Both the position numbers and the translations under genes were made by a program. Below are positions 37,690-47,835 of a stretch of 64,000 bases of DNA, in pieces. The notes under the pieces were generated by a model. The model had not been told where the DNA came from and ran no database searches. It was given only the letters and a program-made list of their open reading frames with translations. Source of the DNA: Stappia taiwanensis (GTDB taxonomy: Bacteria > Pseudomonadota > Alphaproteobacteria > Rhizobiales > Stappiaceae). The DNA lies in assembly GCF_014635285.1 (NCBI RefSeq), contig NZ_BMCR01000001.1:372001-436000 (forward strand). Direction: 5' to 3'. Each line of letters opens with the position of its first letter. The first letter of the stretch is position 1.

Positions 37690-40080
37690 TCAATCCTTGC
37701 AACTGTCGACGATGGCTGAAAGGTCATCGTCGCGTGTGGCCCGCGCCACAGCCTCATCACCGGTAGTGAATCGCTGATTGCCATCGCCGTCAACGCCATC
37801 GGGCAGCATATCCCACATCGAGCCCTGACCGGCCTCTTCCAGCTCCGCAGCCGTGGCGGGCTGTGGTACCAGCTCGTCAGCCGATCTTGCCGCATCTGGC
37901 GAGCCTGGTTCGACTGTCGCGGCCGGCTTCAGCTCCGGCTCGGCAGGCGAGAGCAGGCGGCCAAGTCCGCCTTCGTCGATCATGGTCTTCACATCCGCCA
38001 CGAATGCGCGCGCCGCTGGTCCGGGCTTCGCCCCTTCCGCAACCTGGCGCGCGGCGGCCGACAACGCATCGGAGACCGGGCCGCGTGTGCGCGCCATCCG
38101 ATCCAGCAGCTCGCCGATCATCTCGGCGGTCGCCGCGCGGCTTTCATTGCCGCCCGTATCGAGCCGGTTGCCTGCGGCCTCGATCACATCGGCGTTGTCG
38201 GCGAGCGTGGCGAACAGGCGCTTGTCCGAACGCAGCGCCTTGATCGCCGCATCCAGCACCTTCACGCGCTCGCCCATCAGCGTCCGTTCGATGCGGAACG
38301 AGCCGAACATGTCGTTCTGCACCTCGACCTGGCGGCCAGAGGATAGGCTTTCGCCGATCAACAGCCGTGCCTGGCGATCGGTTTCCGGCGCGAAGTGTGC
38401 AAGATCCTGGAGCACACCGGAATGAAGCGCGGGATCGGCGACCATTTCACCGACAAGCGCCGCGTGGTTCTCCGGCACCAGGCCGTTGAGCGTCATTCCG
38501 AAGGCATCGTCCGACAGACGTGAAAGGCCCACCGCCTTGCGCATCATCGGGCCGGACACCGGCAGGCTGTCGTCAAGCAGCTCGGGGCTGTCGCGCAGGA
38601 TCCGCGCGGCGTCGAGCGGCGTTCCGCTGCCCTCCTGCATGTTCTTCTTGGCCGCGAGTGCACGAACGTCGGCAGTCGTCCAGCCATCCGCCTCGCGAAA
38701 CACAAAGCCGTCCAGCACGACGCCCTCGGCGCCGTCTTGCTGGAGCCGCTTCGCGAGCCCCAGGCGTTGATGGCCGTCGGCGACATAGCGGGCGCCACCG
38801 CCCCGCTCATGCACGAAGATCTTCCCGCTGGCGGTCGGGTCCCATTTCTCCACCCCGGCGAGCCGGTCGGTGACGCCGGCGGCATCGCCGCCGCCCTTGT
38901 ACTGGTATGCGGCTGCGTCCGTCTCCAGCGTGCCGGGATCGAACCGGGAGAAGACCGCCGGCTTGCCCTGCACATCGATGCGGCCGGACGGCGCTTCGGC
39001 GGCCTCGTCCAGGACCTGAGCGACGTCGGGTGCCCGCGTCGGCTTTTCGACCGCGCCGGACACCGGCGGGCCATCATCCGCGATCTGGTCAACGGCCTCG
39101 GTAGCCATGCGGCCGCTTTCCTCCGGCGTCACGCCCTTCGGTGGATCGGCGAAGGCGGCGGCTTCGTCGCGGCCGACTTCGAGGGCCGCGTCGAACTCAG
39201 CTTGCACGTCCGGATCGAGCTTTTCACGCGCCGCCCGAACCTCGGCCGGCGCCGCGCGGCCAGCGCGGATCATTTCGCTGACGCCGGTCATGGCGCCGCC
39301 GAGAACGCCACCGAGGCCGGCCGCAATCGCGACATTGCCGGCAGCCTCGCCAACGCCCGCTTCGAGCCCGGCTTCGGCCCGGCCCATCTGGGCGGGCACC
39401 TGCAACACGGTTTCCACTCCTGCATTGATCGCCGCGTTCCGTCCGACCGAAGATAGGATCCGCAACGCGACATTCGCGGCGGCGCCGCCTTCGGGGCCGC
39501 CGACGAAAAGGGTTCCGACCTGCAAAGGATCGCGCAGGTAGCCGCGCATCGTGCCGGCAAAGCCGGCGAGCCACGAACCATCTGGCGCGTTCGGGTCCGC
39601 GTTGACTGCCTCGGCGCGGGCCTCCGCCGCGCGGCCAATCTCGCGCGCCTGGTCATCGATCGACAGGCCGGCGCGGATCCGGTCAGCCTTGTCCGGGTAC
39701 TGTTGTTGGAGCTGGTGCAGGCGATCGGCGAACAGGCGTTTGCGGGTGGCGACGATGTTTTCGTTCGGATGCCGCCGCCGCAGTTCGTCCATGGTGGGCA
39801 TGCGGGCCAGCCTGAGAGGGTTTTCAAGCTGCACCCCCGTCGCCTCCTTCACGGCCGCGATGCGCTCGTCATAGGCCCGTTCCCGGCGGGCCAGGAGGTT
39901 CATGGCGTTCTGGGTGTAGGTCTGCGCTTCGTCGTTGGCGCGAAAGGCTTCTGCAAAGCCCGCGAAATCCCGATCGCGACGTGCCGCGTCACGCTGGCCG
40001 GCTTCCGACCAGTTTCGCGGCGCGGCCTCCGCAAGGCTGGCGTCGCGCGCATCGGCCGCGGGCGTCAGGAAGATGCTCAT
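37690..40080 (-). CDS. Internal virion protein with ParB/sulfiredoxin-like domain
   Basis: This 796-residue protein starts MSIFLTPAADARDASLAEAAPRNW at 40080; the frame extends further but overlaps the neighbour, and ATGA overlap with the upstream stop supports this start. A helical N-terminal half is followed at about 370-480 by a ParB-like fold. There, AVFSRFDPGTLETDAAAYQYKGG is followed by ARYVADGHQRLGLAKRLQ (the ADGHQR motif typical of ParB/DdrB-like nuclease-fold domains). It is encoded among ejection proteins and is probably injected with phage DNA. The ParB-like domain might act on DNA in the new host cell. Confidence 0.75.
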   Translation of the reverse strand: MSIFLTPAADARDASLAEAAPRNWSEAGQRDAARRDRDFAGFAEAFRANDEAQTYTQNAMNLLARRERAYDERIAAVKEATGVQLENPLRLARMPTMDELRRRHPNENIVATRKRLFADRLHQLQQQYPDKADRIRAGLSIDDQAREIGRAAEARAEAVNADPNAPDGSWLAGFAGTMRGYLRDPLQVGTLFVGGPEGGAAANVALRILSSVGRNAAINAGVETVLQVPAQMGRAEAGLEAGVGEAAGNVAIAAGLGGVLGGAMTGVSEMIRAGRAAPAEVRAAREKLDPDVQAEFDAALEVGRDEAAAFADPPKGVTPEESGRMATEAVDQIADDGPPVSGAVEKPTRAPDVAQVLDEAAEAPSGRIDVQGKPAVFSRFDPGTLETDAAAYQYKGGGDAAGVTDRLAGVEKWDPTASGKIFVHERGGGARYVADGHQRLGLAKRLQQDGAEGVVLDGFVFREADGWTTADVRALAAKKNMQEGSGTPLDAARILRDSPELLDDSLPVSGPMMRKAVGLSRLSDDAFGMTLNGLVPENHAALVGEMVADPALHSGVLQDLAHFAPETDRQARLLIGESLSSGRQVEVQNDMFGSFRIERTLMGERVKVLDAAIKALRSDKRLFATLADNADVIEAAGNRLDTGGNESRAATAEMIGELLDRMARTRGPVSDALSAAARQVAEGAKPGPAARAFVADVKTMIDEGGLGRLLSPAEPELKPAATVEPGSPDAARSADELVPQPATAAELEEAGQGSMWDMLPDGVDGDGNQRFTTGDEAVARATRDDDLSAIVDSCKD

Positions 40081-42818
40081 GGCCGCCACACTCCGGCGGG
40101 CAGGCGGTCGCGCAGGGCCGGAATCGCCTCGAAGGACAGCACGAAGGGCCGCCCGTCGGCGCCGCGTACCCACATTGGCGTGTCGCTCTCTGGATCTCCG
40201 GTGGCGAAGCGATAGCCGCCAGCCGTGGCGACCGGAAAGGCGCCCTTGATCTGGGCCGCCGGATAGGGGCGACCCTCCGCGTCGACCGGTGGAACGGGAA
40301 GGGCGCGAAGGTCGGTTTCGGTGACAGCATCGAGCACCTGGCCGAAGGCGTCGGCGCGGATGCCGGTCGGAACGAGCACCTTGCGCGAGGACCACCACAG
40401 GCCCGGATCGTGATCGGCGAAGCCGCCATACTGCACGTCGCCGATGTAGGTCGCGCCGGCCGCTTCGTTGAGCGCGCGTTCATAGACCGGGCGCGCGTCG
40501 TCGGACTTGGGATCGATGCCGGCCGCATCGAGCCGCGCGCGGGCGATGGACCCGGCCGCAGCGCGAATGCGCGCACCCTCGGCGGGATGCAGCGAAAAGG
40601 CCGTGCCGATCACCTCCGACGAAACTTCACGCTGACGGTCGCGCGGCACCTGCGGCCGCATTCGTCCGTCCTGTCCAGGTCGCGTGCCTTCCAGGACCAG
40701 GCGCGCGGCCTCCGGATCGCCGCCGGCGGCGATGATCGCGCCCGCGTGCGACAGCGGCTCGGCATCCTTACCGAGTTCGCGCAGCATAGACGGCAAGGCG
40801 TCACCGCCGGCGCTGACCATGCCGGCCGCCAGCGCCATCGCCGCTTCCGGATCGTTGTCGATCAGGCCGCGCAACAGTTTTGCCTCGCCAGCGCGGAAAT
40901 ACAGTGCCGGCACGCCGAACCGCTCTGCCGCCGTCTCCGCTGCATCCAGGCGCTTTTCGAAAGCGGCAGCAGCATCGGCCGGCGTCGGCGCATCGAACGG
41001 AAGCGGTTCGACTGGATCGATAGCCCCGAACCGTTCGGCGACGCCGAGCGGATCGGTCGCAAGCTCTTTCTTGTGCCTGTCGATCAGATCGCGGCCGAAG
41101 GCCAGATCCGTCGGATTGGCCCGACCGCTTTCGTCACGCACCAGCTCGGGAAGCGCGCGTTCAGCATCCGACAGCGGCATGGTGCGGATAGCCTCTGCCA
41201 CCTGAAGCCTGCGCAGGGCCGACCGCCCGATTTCGGAGCCGTCCGGCGCCTGGGCCAGTTCGAACTGGAAGGCGGCCAGTTCATCCGCCCCGGTGGTTTC
41301 GCCCACCGCATGCCGTTTGGCGAGGTCATCTCCCTCCCGCCGCAGGCGCTTCGAAATCTGCTTGTCCTTCGTCCGCCGGTCGCGCTCCAGCTTGGCTAGT
41401 TTCGCGTCGATATCGGCGAAGGCGTGGCGGTCGACGCCGGGCAAGTCACCGGCCGCATAGTCGCTGCGGATCTGGTCGCGCAGGGCAGCGATATCATCGG
41501 CCGGCAGCTTCATGCCCTGGCTGACATAGAATCCCGTCATGGTGTCGCGGCGCGAGCGTTCTTTCGCCTGTCGGGCTGCATCGGCGGACATGATGCCGCG
41601 CTCGGCCGCGCTGTCGTAATGATCGTCAATCGTGGCCTGTGCGGACAGAAGTTGTTCAAGCGCACCATCTTCCGTGACATCCAGACCGGCCATCAGGCGA
41701 GACTTGTCTTCTTCAGCGATGCCGAGCCGGTCGTTAAAGGCCGCGCGGTCGGCTTCCTCGGCGCGCTGTGCCGCCTCGGCCTTCGCGCGGCCGACGGCGG
41801 AATTGGCCTGCCTGTCGAACGCAACGGTGTAGTCGGCTGCGATTTCCTCGAACACATGCTCGTTGAGATGTGCCGCCTTCAATTGGCCGAGCGCAGTTTC
41901 CAGCTTTGCCGGATCGTCCTTGTAGGTCTCATAGACAGAGCTGATGTCATCCCGCATCGCAGTGTCGAGCATCTGCAAATAGGTGCGGCTGCCCGCCTGG
42001 TCATAGGCCCTGCCACGCAATGTGGCGGACCCGGTCGGCTGCCAGGCCGCCGACCGGCCAGCAGCAATCGATGTGGCGCCGCCGGCTTTCGAAATCCACA
42101 GGTTGGCAAACTCGCGAGCGGTCATATCCGACCGGCCGCCATTCAGCGCAATCGCCTCAGCGCCGACGAGATCTGCGGCGCGGCGGCCCGGATTGGCCAA
42201 GAGTTTGGTTGCGCCGCCGGCCCCTTGCTGGTGTGCCAGATACAACTCTCCAGCGGTCGGCTCACGGCCGAGAGCCTTGCGCAAGGTCGCTGCGTTATCA
42301 CGAGCGAAGCGCGCGGCCGCATCTGAGGCTTGCGCTGGGTCGAAACGATCGGCAAGGCCATATTGCGCGGCGGTGCCATCAATGAACTGAAACAGGCCAC
42401 CGGCGGAGGTGGCCGGGTTTTTCGCCGCTGGATTGAAGGAACTTTCCAGTTCGGCGATTTTCAGAAGCGCGGCAGGGTCGATGCCGTGACGCTGCGCCGC
42501 AGCCGAAATCATCTGGCGGATGGCACCGGGAGCCTGCACCTGCGCGCGGGAAGGGCGGTCCGAGGCCGTCGCGCCAGCACTACCGTCGATCGACATCGGC
42601 CGGCCAGCCAGTGCGTCTGCTTCGCCGCGCCGCCCGCCGTCAAGAATGGCTTCTCGGTCGGCGATCGCGCTGAACTTTCCAGCAAGCCGGCTCATGCCGG
42701 CGGCCACGCGGCGCTCAAGGTCGCCGCCTTCGCGAGCGACCGGCAACAGACCTTCCGCAAGCAACGGCCGCGCCTCGAACTTGCGATACTGAACGGGAGT
42801 GCGCCTCTTGTTGGTCAT
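40077..42818 (-). CDS. Internal virion protein with lytic transglycosylase domain
   Basis: This 913-residue protein has an SLT-type domain at about 100-210. The catalytic Glu125 lies in IAELESSFNPAAKNP, then SAGGLFQFIDGTAAQYG and ELYLAHQQGAGGA. The domain locally opens the peptidoglycan for the ejected core, as the N-terminal domain of T7 gp16 does. The rest is long helical repeats (about 250-800). It overlaps the ParB-domain gene by 4 nt and follows the gp14-like gene by 2 nt. Confidence 0.88.
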   Translation of the reverse strand: MTNKRRTPVQYRKFEARPLLAEGLLPVAREGGDLERRVAAGMSRLAGKFSAIADREAILDGGRRGEADALAGRPMSIDGSAGATASDRPSRAQVQAPGAIRQMISAAAQRHGIDPAALLKIAELESSFNPAAKNPATSAGGLFQFIDGTAAQYGLADRFDPAQASDAAARFARDNAATLRKALGREPTAGELYLAHQQGAGGATKLLANPGRRAADLVGAEAIALNGGRSDMTAREFANLWISKAGGATSIAAGRSAAWQPTGSATLRGRAYDQAGSRTYLQMLDTAMRDDISSVYETYKDDPAKLETALGQLKAAHLNEHVFEEIAADYTVAFDRQANSAVGRAKAEAAQRAEEADRAAFNDRLGIAEEDKSRLMAGLDVTEDGALEQLLSAQATIDDHYDSAAERGIMSADAARQAKERSRRDTMTGFYVSQGMKLPADDIAALRDQIRSDYAAGDLPGVDRHAFADIDAKLAKLERDRRTKDKQISKRLRREGDDLAKRHAVGETTGADELAAFQFELAQAPDGSEIGRSALRRLQVAEAIRTMPLSDAERALPELVRDESGRANPTDLAFGRDLIDRHKKELATDPLGVAERFGAIDPVEPLPFDAPTPADAAAAFEKRLDAAETAAERFGVPALYFRAGEAKLLRGLIDNDPEAAMALAAGMVSAGGDALPSMLRELGKDAEPLSHAGAIIAAGGDPEAARLVLEGTRPGQDGRMRPQVPRDRQREVSSEVIGTAFSLHPAEGARIRAAAGSIARARLDAAGIDPKSDDARPVYERALNEAAGATYIGDVQYGGFADHDPGLWWSSRKVLVPTGIRADAFGQVLDAVTETDLRALPVPPVDAEGRPYPAAQIKGAFPVATAGGYRFATGDPESDTPMWVRGADGRPFVLSFEAIPALRDRLPAGVWRP

Positions 42819-42820
42819 TG

Positions 42821-43393
42821 CTACCCCCGCTCCAACCGGTCGGCACCGTACGAAAAGGCGAGACCGAGCGCGTCCATGAAGCCGCCGCGCCGCGCCCGCC
42901 GCGCGCGACCACGAAAGACCGAGGCGCGTTCCGACAGCCGCGCGGTCCGGGTTTCCTGCGTTCCCGCATCCGAGGTCAGCGCATAATCAGCCTCGCGAAA
43001 CGCCTGTTTCTTCGCGACCCTGGGCGTGCCAAAGCTGAGATCGACGCCGCTTGCCGCATAGGCGGTGTCCTGATCGCCGATCGCCTCGGCCAGTTCCCGC
43101 TTGATCGACGCGCGACGGGAGATTCCCTGCAGCGTCTCAAGCGGAATTTGCCGTTCGGCATCCTCCGCCTGAAGCTCCATCATCTCCGCATCCGCGTAAC
43201 CGGCGCCGATCGCCGAGACGGCCCCGAGCACCGTCGCGGTTCCCTCCAGCAGCGATGCAAGGGAAAATCCACTGCCAGCCGCTGCCGCTCCAGACGTAGC
43301 CGCCGCCCCCGCCGTTGCAGCGGCCGTGCTGGTCGCGGCGGTCCCCGTCAACGCTTGAAAGCCGGATGTCAGAAGCCCGATGGCGATTTCCAT
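42821..43393 (-). CDS. Small internal virion protein (gp14-like)
   Basis: This 190-residue protein has an Ala/Gly-rich N-terminus (residues about 12-65, membrane-active in character) and a charged helical C-terminus (LQAEDAERQIPLETLQGISRRASIKRELAEAIGDQD) typical of podovirus internal core proteins of the T7 gp14 type. It starts within the last base of the tail tubular B gene (shared position 43393). Assignment is by sequence style and order. Confidence 0.72.
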   Translation of the reverse strand: MEIAIGLLTSGFQALTGTAATSTAAATAGAAATSGAAAAGSGFSLASLLEGTATVLGAVSAIGAGYADAEMMELQAEDAERQIPLETLQGISRRASIKRELAEAIGDQDTAYAASGVDLSFGTPRVAKKQAFREADYALTSDAGTQETRTARLSERASVFRGRARRARRGGFMDALGLAFSYGADRLERG

Positions 43394-45525
43394 TACAGCG
43401 CGGCCTCCACCGTATAGTCGCGGACCCGCAAGCGGCCGGGACGGTTTTGCGTGATCACCAGTGTCGGAGCGACCGTCATGCCCGGCATGCCGGTCACACG
43501 CACGGGTTTCGTTTTCGCCGGTGGTGGCGCGCCTGCAGGATCGGCCGTCGTCAGAAGATCGACCGGCTTTGGCGCACCGCCATTGGCGCCGACGGCGAGA
43601 CTGTCTGTGTCGATGATGTTGATGGTCACTGAATGAATGCGGCCCGGGCGCAACAGGATTTCATCGTTCGGCAACAGCTTGTGGTAGCCCATCGATTCAT
43701 GGACCGGCGGTTGCCACAAGCCGGCGCGAACCTCGGCGAATGGGCTTTCAAGATCGATCGCGCCAGCGGTGACAACGAACGGGCCGAGGATATAACCGTC
43801 GGCCTCAGCCCAAACCGTGCGCCCTTCCCACAGATCAAGGCCGGACATCTTGCCCGCGAGATCCGTGGTGCCGGTGATCGCGCCCTGGAACAGGTTGGTT
43901 TCCTGTTCTTCCATGATTTCATGCGTGACGGTGCCGCCGCGATCGACCGTGAGCCAGACCCGGTTTTGCCCATCCACTGACAACCCAGTAACCTTGCCTG
44001 CATCGGCCGCCACCCACTCGACAAGAGCCAGAATTTCCTGGTCGAGCACCACCAGCGCGCAGATGAGGCGACCGGTCGATGACTTCAGCCACCAGCGTGC
44101 GGCATCATTTTTCCGGACCTTCTTTTGCAGCGCGTCCATGTCCAGTTCATTGACAAGATGCGAGGCCAAGAGGCTTTCCGGTTTCGAGCTGTAGCGCGTC
44201 GAAACGTCGTCATAATTCGCGGAGTAGAGCACCTGACCCTGACTTCGGTCGCCATCGGGTCGATCGTTGCCCGACACATAGAAGACGCGCCCCTCCATTT
44301 CGACCGGCGGCACATGCGGCTGGATCCCGTTTGACGAGGTGCGCACCCAGTTCAGCGGTTCGCCTTGTTTGATGGTGCGGTTGGACGCGAACCACTCCCC
44401 CTGATCCGTGAAAACGAGAAGATACTTGTCCTCGAAGATCGCAAGGATCCGTTGTGATGTCTGCGTGCGCAGGGCTTCCAACCGGGCGGCGTTGTCCCCT
44501 GAAGCTTCGATGTTGAGCCGGAAATACTCCCCCACTTCAGACATCGCGAGAGCCGCCTGCCGGGCCTTCGGGGTGAGATATATTGCGCGATCCTGGTACA
44601 GCCCCATACCGGCGAACCATCCGCGTTCGTCGCTGACAATCGGTTCTCCGTCGGTCTCGCCGATCTCCCGATGAAACGATAGAGCGGAGGCTTCCGCCGT
44701 GTTCACGATACGTGCATCGACTTGGTATTCGGCGCCAGCCAGGTCCGCACCAAAGGTGATACGCAGGACGCGATAGCGTGACGCTGCCTGTGTTTCATCC
44801 TGGGCAACGGTCACGCCATCGGAAAGCGACGGCAGGCTGCGCAGCTCGGCCTGCAGCGCGGTGGCCAACAGATCGTAATGCGCGGCGGTCGAGGCGTCCG
44901 GAGCAATCGGGTCTCCCATCGCATCGACCAGTGGGAGCCCCTTCGTCTCTTCACCGTTCACACTGACCGACAAGACAAAGCTCGCGGTGCTACCCGCCCA
45001 CCGCAACGCGATATCCCAAACATCGTCGGTTTTCGGGTATACGTCGCCAAGATCAACCTTGGGTATCCGGTCATAGGGCCAAAGGTCCTTGGTCCAGACG
45101 GTATCGTCCGCGCTGTCGCGCAACAGCCGGATCGTCTCCAGGTCCTCATGGAAGATGCCGACCGTCGCCGCTTCGCCGTAGAATTCCAGCTCAGGCAGAA
45201 GCGCAGCGGTGATTTCCGGCAGCGCAATGCTTGCGACAGCCTGCCGGTCGTTTCTGAAAATGTCGCACCAGCCAGCACTGAAGATCAGCGTATACGAGAC
45301 GCGCGCACTCACGGGCAGCGTGAAATGCCGGACCGAAGCGGATCTGGCAACCGCCACGTGGGCGGTGCCTGGCATAAGCCGGAAACCCGATTGAGGAACA
45401 GGCTCGACATTCTTGAAGCGCTTTCCCGCCGAATAGTACTGGCGCATGCCGACCTTGCCATACAGGTCTTCGCTGAATTCACCCGCATTGCAGGATGACT
45501 TCTGCGGTCCGGATTGTGTCACCAT
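43393..45525 (-). CDS. Tail tubular protein B (nozzle)
   Basis: This 710-residue protein has an N-terminal segment (SCNAGEFSEDLYGKVGMRQYYSAGKRFKNVEPVPQSGF) that matches the start of podovirus tail-nozzle proteins. The size is like T7 gp12 (about 794) or slightly smaller. It forms the distal tail tube to which fibres attach. It lies directly after the tail tubular A gene (3-nt gap), as in T7-like phages. Confidence 0.86.
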   Translation of the reverse strand: MVTQSGPQKSSCNAGEFSEDLYGKVGMRQYYSAGKRFKNVEPVPQSGFRLMPGTAHVAVARSASVRHFTLPVSARVSYTLIFSAGWCDIFRNDRQAVASIALPEITAALLPELEFYGEAATVGIFHEDLETIRLLRDSADDTVWTKDLWPYDRIPKVDLGDVYPKTDDVWDIALRWAGSTASFVLSVSVNGEETKGLPLVDAMGDPIAPDASTAAHYDLLATALQAELRSLPSLSDGVTVAQDETQAASRYRVLRITFGADLAGAEYQVDARIVNTAEASALSFHREIGETDGEPIVSDERGWFAGMGLYQDRAIYLTPKARQAALAMSEVGEYFRLNIEASGDNAARLEALRTQTSQRILAIFEDKYLLVFTDQGEWFASNRTIKQGEPLNWVRTSSNGIQPHVPPVEMEGRVFYVSGNDRPDGDRSQGQVLYSANYDDVSTRYSSKPESLLASHLVNELDMDALQKKVRKNDAARWWLKSSTGRLICALVVLDQEILALVEWVAADAGKVTGLSVDGQNRVWLTVDRGGTVTHEIMEEQETNLFQGAITGTTDLAGKMSGLDLWEGRTVWAEADGYILGPFVVTAGAIDLESPFAEVRAGLWQPPVHESMGYHKLLPNDEILLRPGRIHSVTINIIDTDSLAVGANGGAPKPVDLLTTADPAGAPPPAKTKPVRVTGMPGMTVAPTLVITQNRPGRLRVRDYTVEAAL

Positions 45526-45528
45526 GCA

Positions 45529-46167
45529 CTAGAACCTTCCGTGCCAGGGGCCCGACCCCGCCAACGTGAGCGGGTTTTGGTCGCTCAACGGCTGGCCGAT
45601 CGGGGCGGCAGCCTTGTTCTGTGCCATCAGACGGCCGAACATGCCGCCCGTGCCTTCCTTGGACGGCGTGCCAAAGGCTAGCTTGAACTGCTCATCTCGC
45701 AGGTTTGTGTTTTGGGTTACGGGGACCGCGAGATATCCGGCAAGCGCGGCCGTGAAGGCGGTTCGAAACGCCGGGTCCCAATGCTCTGGATCCCGCTCGA
45801 CCTTGATGGTGACCCAGATATCCATGGCCTCCGCGTAGAGGAAATCCCCCTCCAGATCGAAGTTTCGGCAGGGCTGCCGGCTGCGGGGATCGGTCATCAC
45901 CTTCAGCGGATCGCCGATCCGGCCGCCAGGGAGTGCGAATTCATGCGGCCAGCCATTGACCGGTTGGCGGCCCGTACGGGTCAGCTTGAAGGTCTGCTTA
46001 CAGAACTTCCAATCAGCAAGGCCAAAGCAATGGTCGACACAACGTTGCCAGGTCCGCTGGATCTGACCGGACAAATCGTCGTCGCCGTCGACGCTGAAGG
46101 TCGCGAAGGCTCCGATATCGGTCAGTGCCCAGTTGATGATCACCACCTTGTCGATAACCCCGGTCAT
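45529..46167 (-). CDS. Tail tubular protein A (gatekeeper)
   Basis: This 212-residue protein (MTGVIDKVVIINWALTDIGAFATF, with W/C-rich CVDHCFGLADWKFCKQTFKLTR) has the size and layout of podovirus gp11-type adaptor proteins that ring the connector. The start at 46167 has GGGGGG upstream; the longer frame to 46188 lacks support. It follows an intrinsic terminator, so tail genes may be transcribed partly from a separate promoter or by readthrough. Confidence 0.82.
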   Translation of the reverse strand: MTGVIDKVVIINWALTDIGAFATFSVDGDDDLSGQIQRTWQRCVDHCFGLADWKFCKQTFKLTRTGRQPVNGWPHEFALPGGRIGDPLKVMTDPRSRQPCRNFDLEGDFLYAEAMDIWVTIKVERDPEHWDPAFRTAFTAALAGYLAVPVTQNTNLRDEQFKLAFGTPSKEGTGGMFGRLMAQNKAAAPIGQPLSDQNPLTLAGSGPWHGRF

Positions 46168-46184
46168 GTGCCCCCCTTCGAACC

Positions 46185-46215
46185 GCAAAAGAGAGGAGGC
46201 GCCAGAAGCGCCTCC
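46185..46215 (-). terminator. Intrinsic terminator between capsid block and tail block
   Basis: GGAGGCGC (46195-46202) pairs with GCGCCTCC (46208-46215), 5-nt loop. On the minus strand TCTCTTTTGC follows. It lies 10 nt after the 46225 gene. Confidence 0.75.
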
Positions 46216-46224
46216 CGCTCATCA

Positions 46225-46665
46225 TCATGCAGGTGCGTTCACGCCTGCCGTTTCCAGGTTGGCAATGAGTGCGTTGACCGTGGCCTGCACGCTCGCAAAC
46301 CGCGCGTCGACATCGGCCGCGGACGCCGCATTGCTGCCGGCACCATCAACGCCGGTGACCGGCGTCAGCGCCAGATCCGCCACATTGGCCTGTCCAAGCA
46401 CGGGACTTTCGAGCTTCACCGTCACGTCGCCAGTGTCCGGGACGCTGGCAAAGGTGAGGACCACGAACGCGGGGCTGCCGTCCTTGTCGATCATCGCCAG
46501 GACAACATCGCCCGCGCCGATCGTAGTGCGGCTGTCGTTGAAAAAACCGGCCGAAATCACCTCGGCCAGAGTGTGGTTGCTCGAATAGACGTAGAAGTCG
46601 GTCTGGTTGGTGCGGCCCATGTCGGCCGTCATGAAGCGCGAGAGCGCCTTTTTCGAATGTGCCAT
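46225..46665 (-). CDS. Phage structural protein of unknown role, possibly capsid decoration
   Basis: This 146-residue protein starts MAHSKKALSRFMTADMGRTNQTDFYVYSS at 46665, with CGGAGG upstream; the longer frame has no ribosome site. It is beta-rich (VVLTFASVPDTGDVTVKLESP), with a C-terminal helical stretch (AADVDARFASVQATVNALIANLE). Position just after the major capsid gene suggests a decoration or minor head protein, but no family was recognised. Confidence 0.65.
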   Translation of the reverse strand: MAHSKKALSRFMTADMGRTNQTDFYVYSSNHTLAEVISAGFFNDSRTTIGAGDVVLAMIDKDGSPAFVVLTFASVPDTGDVTVKLESPVLGQANVADLALTPVTGVDGAGSNAASAADVDARFASVQATVNALIANLETAGVNAPA

Positions 46666-46720
46666 TTTTTTGCCTCCGGGCAATAGGGACGATGGCGGCC
46701 AGGGCGGCCGCCACATGCTG

Positions 46721-47671
46721 TTATGCCGGGCGTTCAGCCCGGTTGATCGCCTTGAACCGAAGGCGCACGACGCCTTCCGGGAGGATCCCGACCGCGTTGC
46801 CGGACAGCCCGACCTTGCCGAGCATCGGCGTCCCTTCGTGGTCTGCATGGGTGGTCAGGCTCATGTCCTCCTTGTCCCACTCTGCTTCCGCACCGACCGC
46901 ATCCTTCGCCCACATGAAGGTGTCGAGGTAGCCGGTATCATTGAAGGCACGCGATCCGGCGCCCGTGCCAAACTTACCGGTGCCATAGGTGAAATACTCG
47001 TTCGGCAGGGCGAGCAGGTGACAGCCCCGAACCGTGCGCTTCTTGACCTTGGTCGCCTTGGCGAAGGGCAGGTTGTCGGGACCGGAGTACTGCGAGTTTT
47101 TGATTTCCTCGTACATTTCGAGCTGGCTCATCCAGGCGTGGGGGATCACCCAGGTCATCATGTTGTCGTCGTCGTCATTGCCGGCGCCGGCGACATGATC
47201 GATCGCCTCCATCATGTCGACGATGTCGATCCGCGCGCTACCATCGCCAATCTGCAAGCAACTCTGCGGGGCATCCTGAAGCGCCGAAACGCCATTCACG
47301 AAGGTGTTGAGCGCATCGAGCTTCAGCGTGTCGCGCTTGCGGCGAATGGCCCCCGTCAGCATACGGCCAATCGCCGCCTGCTCGTTCGGTCCCTGGCGGC
47401 GCGCGTCCTGCACACGCATCCAGGCGGACGCCTCGAAGTCACGCATCGACACCTTGATCAGGTCGAGCGACGGATTGGTGTTTGTGATCTTCTGAATCGA
47501 TCCGGAAAGCTCATACGCTTCCACGCGGCCAACGACAGGAAACTTGATTTCACCCGCGCCGCCATCGCCCTGCACCATCGTGCCGTCGAGATAGCCGCCC
47601 ATCGCCTGATAGCGCGCGCGGACCTGGTCACGGATTTTTTCCCGATACCAGTTGGGTGCCTGAGTGGTCAT
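46721..47671 (-). CDS. Major capsid protein
   Basis: This 316-residue protein has the size of HK97-fold capsid subunits and lies directly after the scaffold gene. An N-terminal helix (APNWYREKIRDQVRARYQAMGGYLDG) is followed by mixed alpha/beta segments (MTWVIPHAWMSQLEMYEEIKNSQYSG). It forms the head. A 164-nt gap separates it from the scaffold gene and may hold a promoter or processing site; no clear motif was found there. Confidence 0.82.
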   Translation of the reverse strand: MTTQAPNWYREKIRDQVRARYQAMGGYLDGTMVQGDGGAGEIKFPVVGRVEAYELSGSIQKITNTNPSLDLIKVSMRDFEASAWMRVQDARRQGPNEQAAIGRMLTGAIRRKRDTLKLDALNTFVNGVSALQDAPQSCLQIGDGSARIDIVDMMEAIDHVAGAGNDDDDNMMTWVIPHAWMSQLEMYEEIKNSQYSGPDNLPFAKATKVKKRTVRGCHLLALPNEYFTYGTGKFGTGAGSRAFNDTGYLDTFMWAKDAVGAEAEWDKEDMSLTTHADHEGTPMLGKVGLSGNAVGILPEGVVRLRFKAINRAERPA

Positions 47672-47835
47672 TTTGTTCGGACCTCATGTGATTTGCATGG
47701 AAACCACCTGGGGCTCGATTGGCCGGAACGGGCAGCGGGTCCGGTGAAGGATGGCTACTGCACAGTCCGGGTCGCTTCCGCCCGGTGAACAGCTTTGGAG
47801 TGTGCGGCCTGTCCACCGGGCTTAAATGCAATGCT

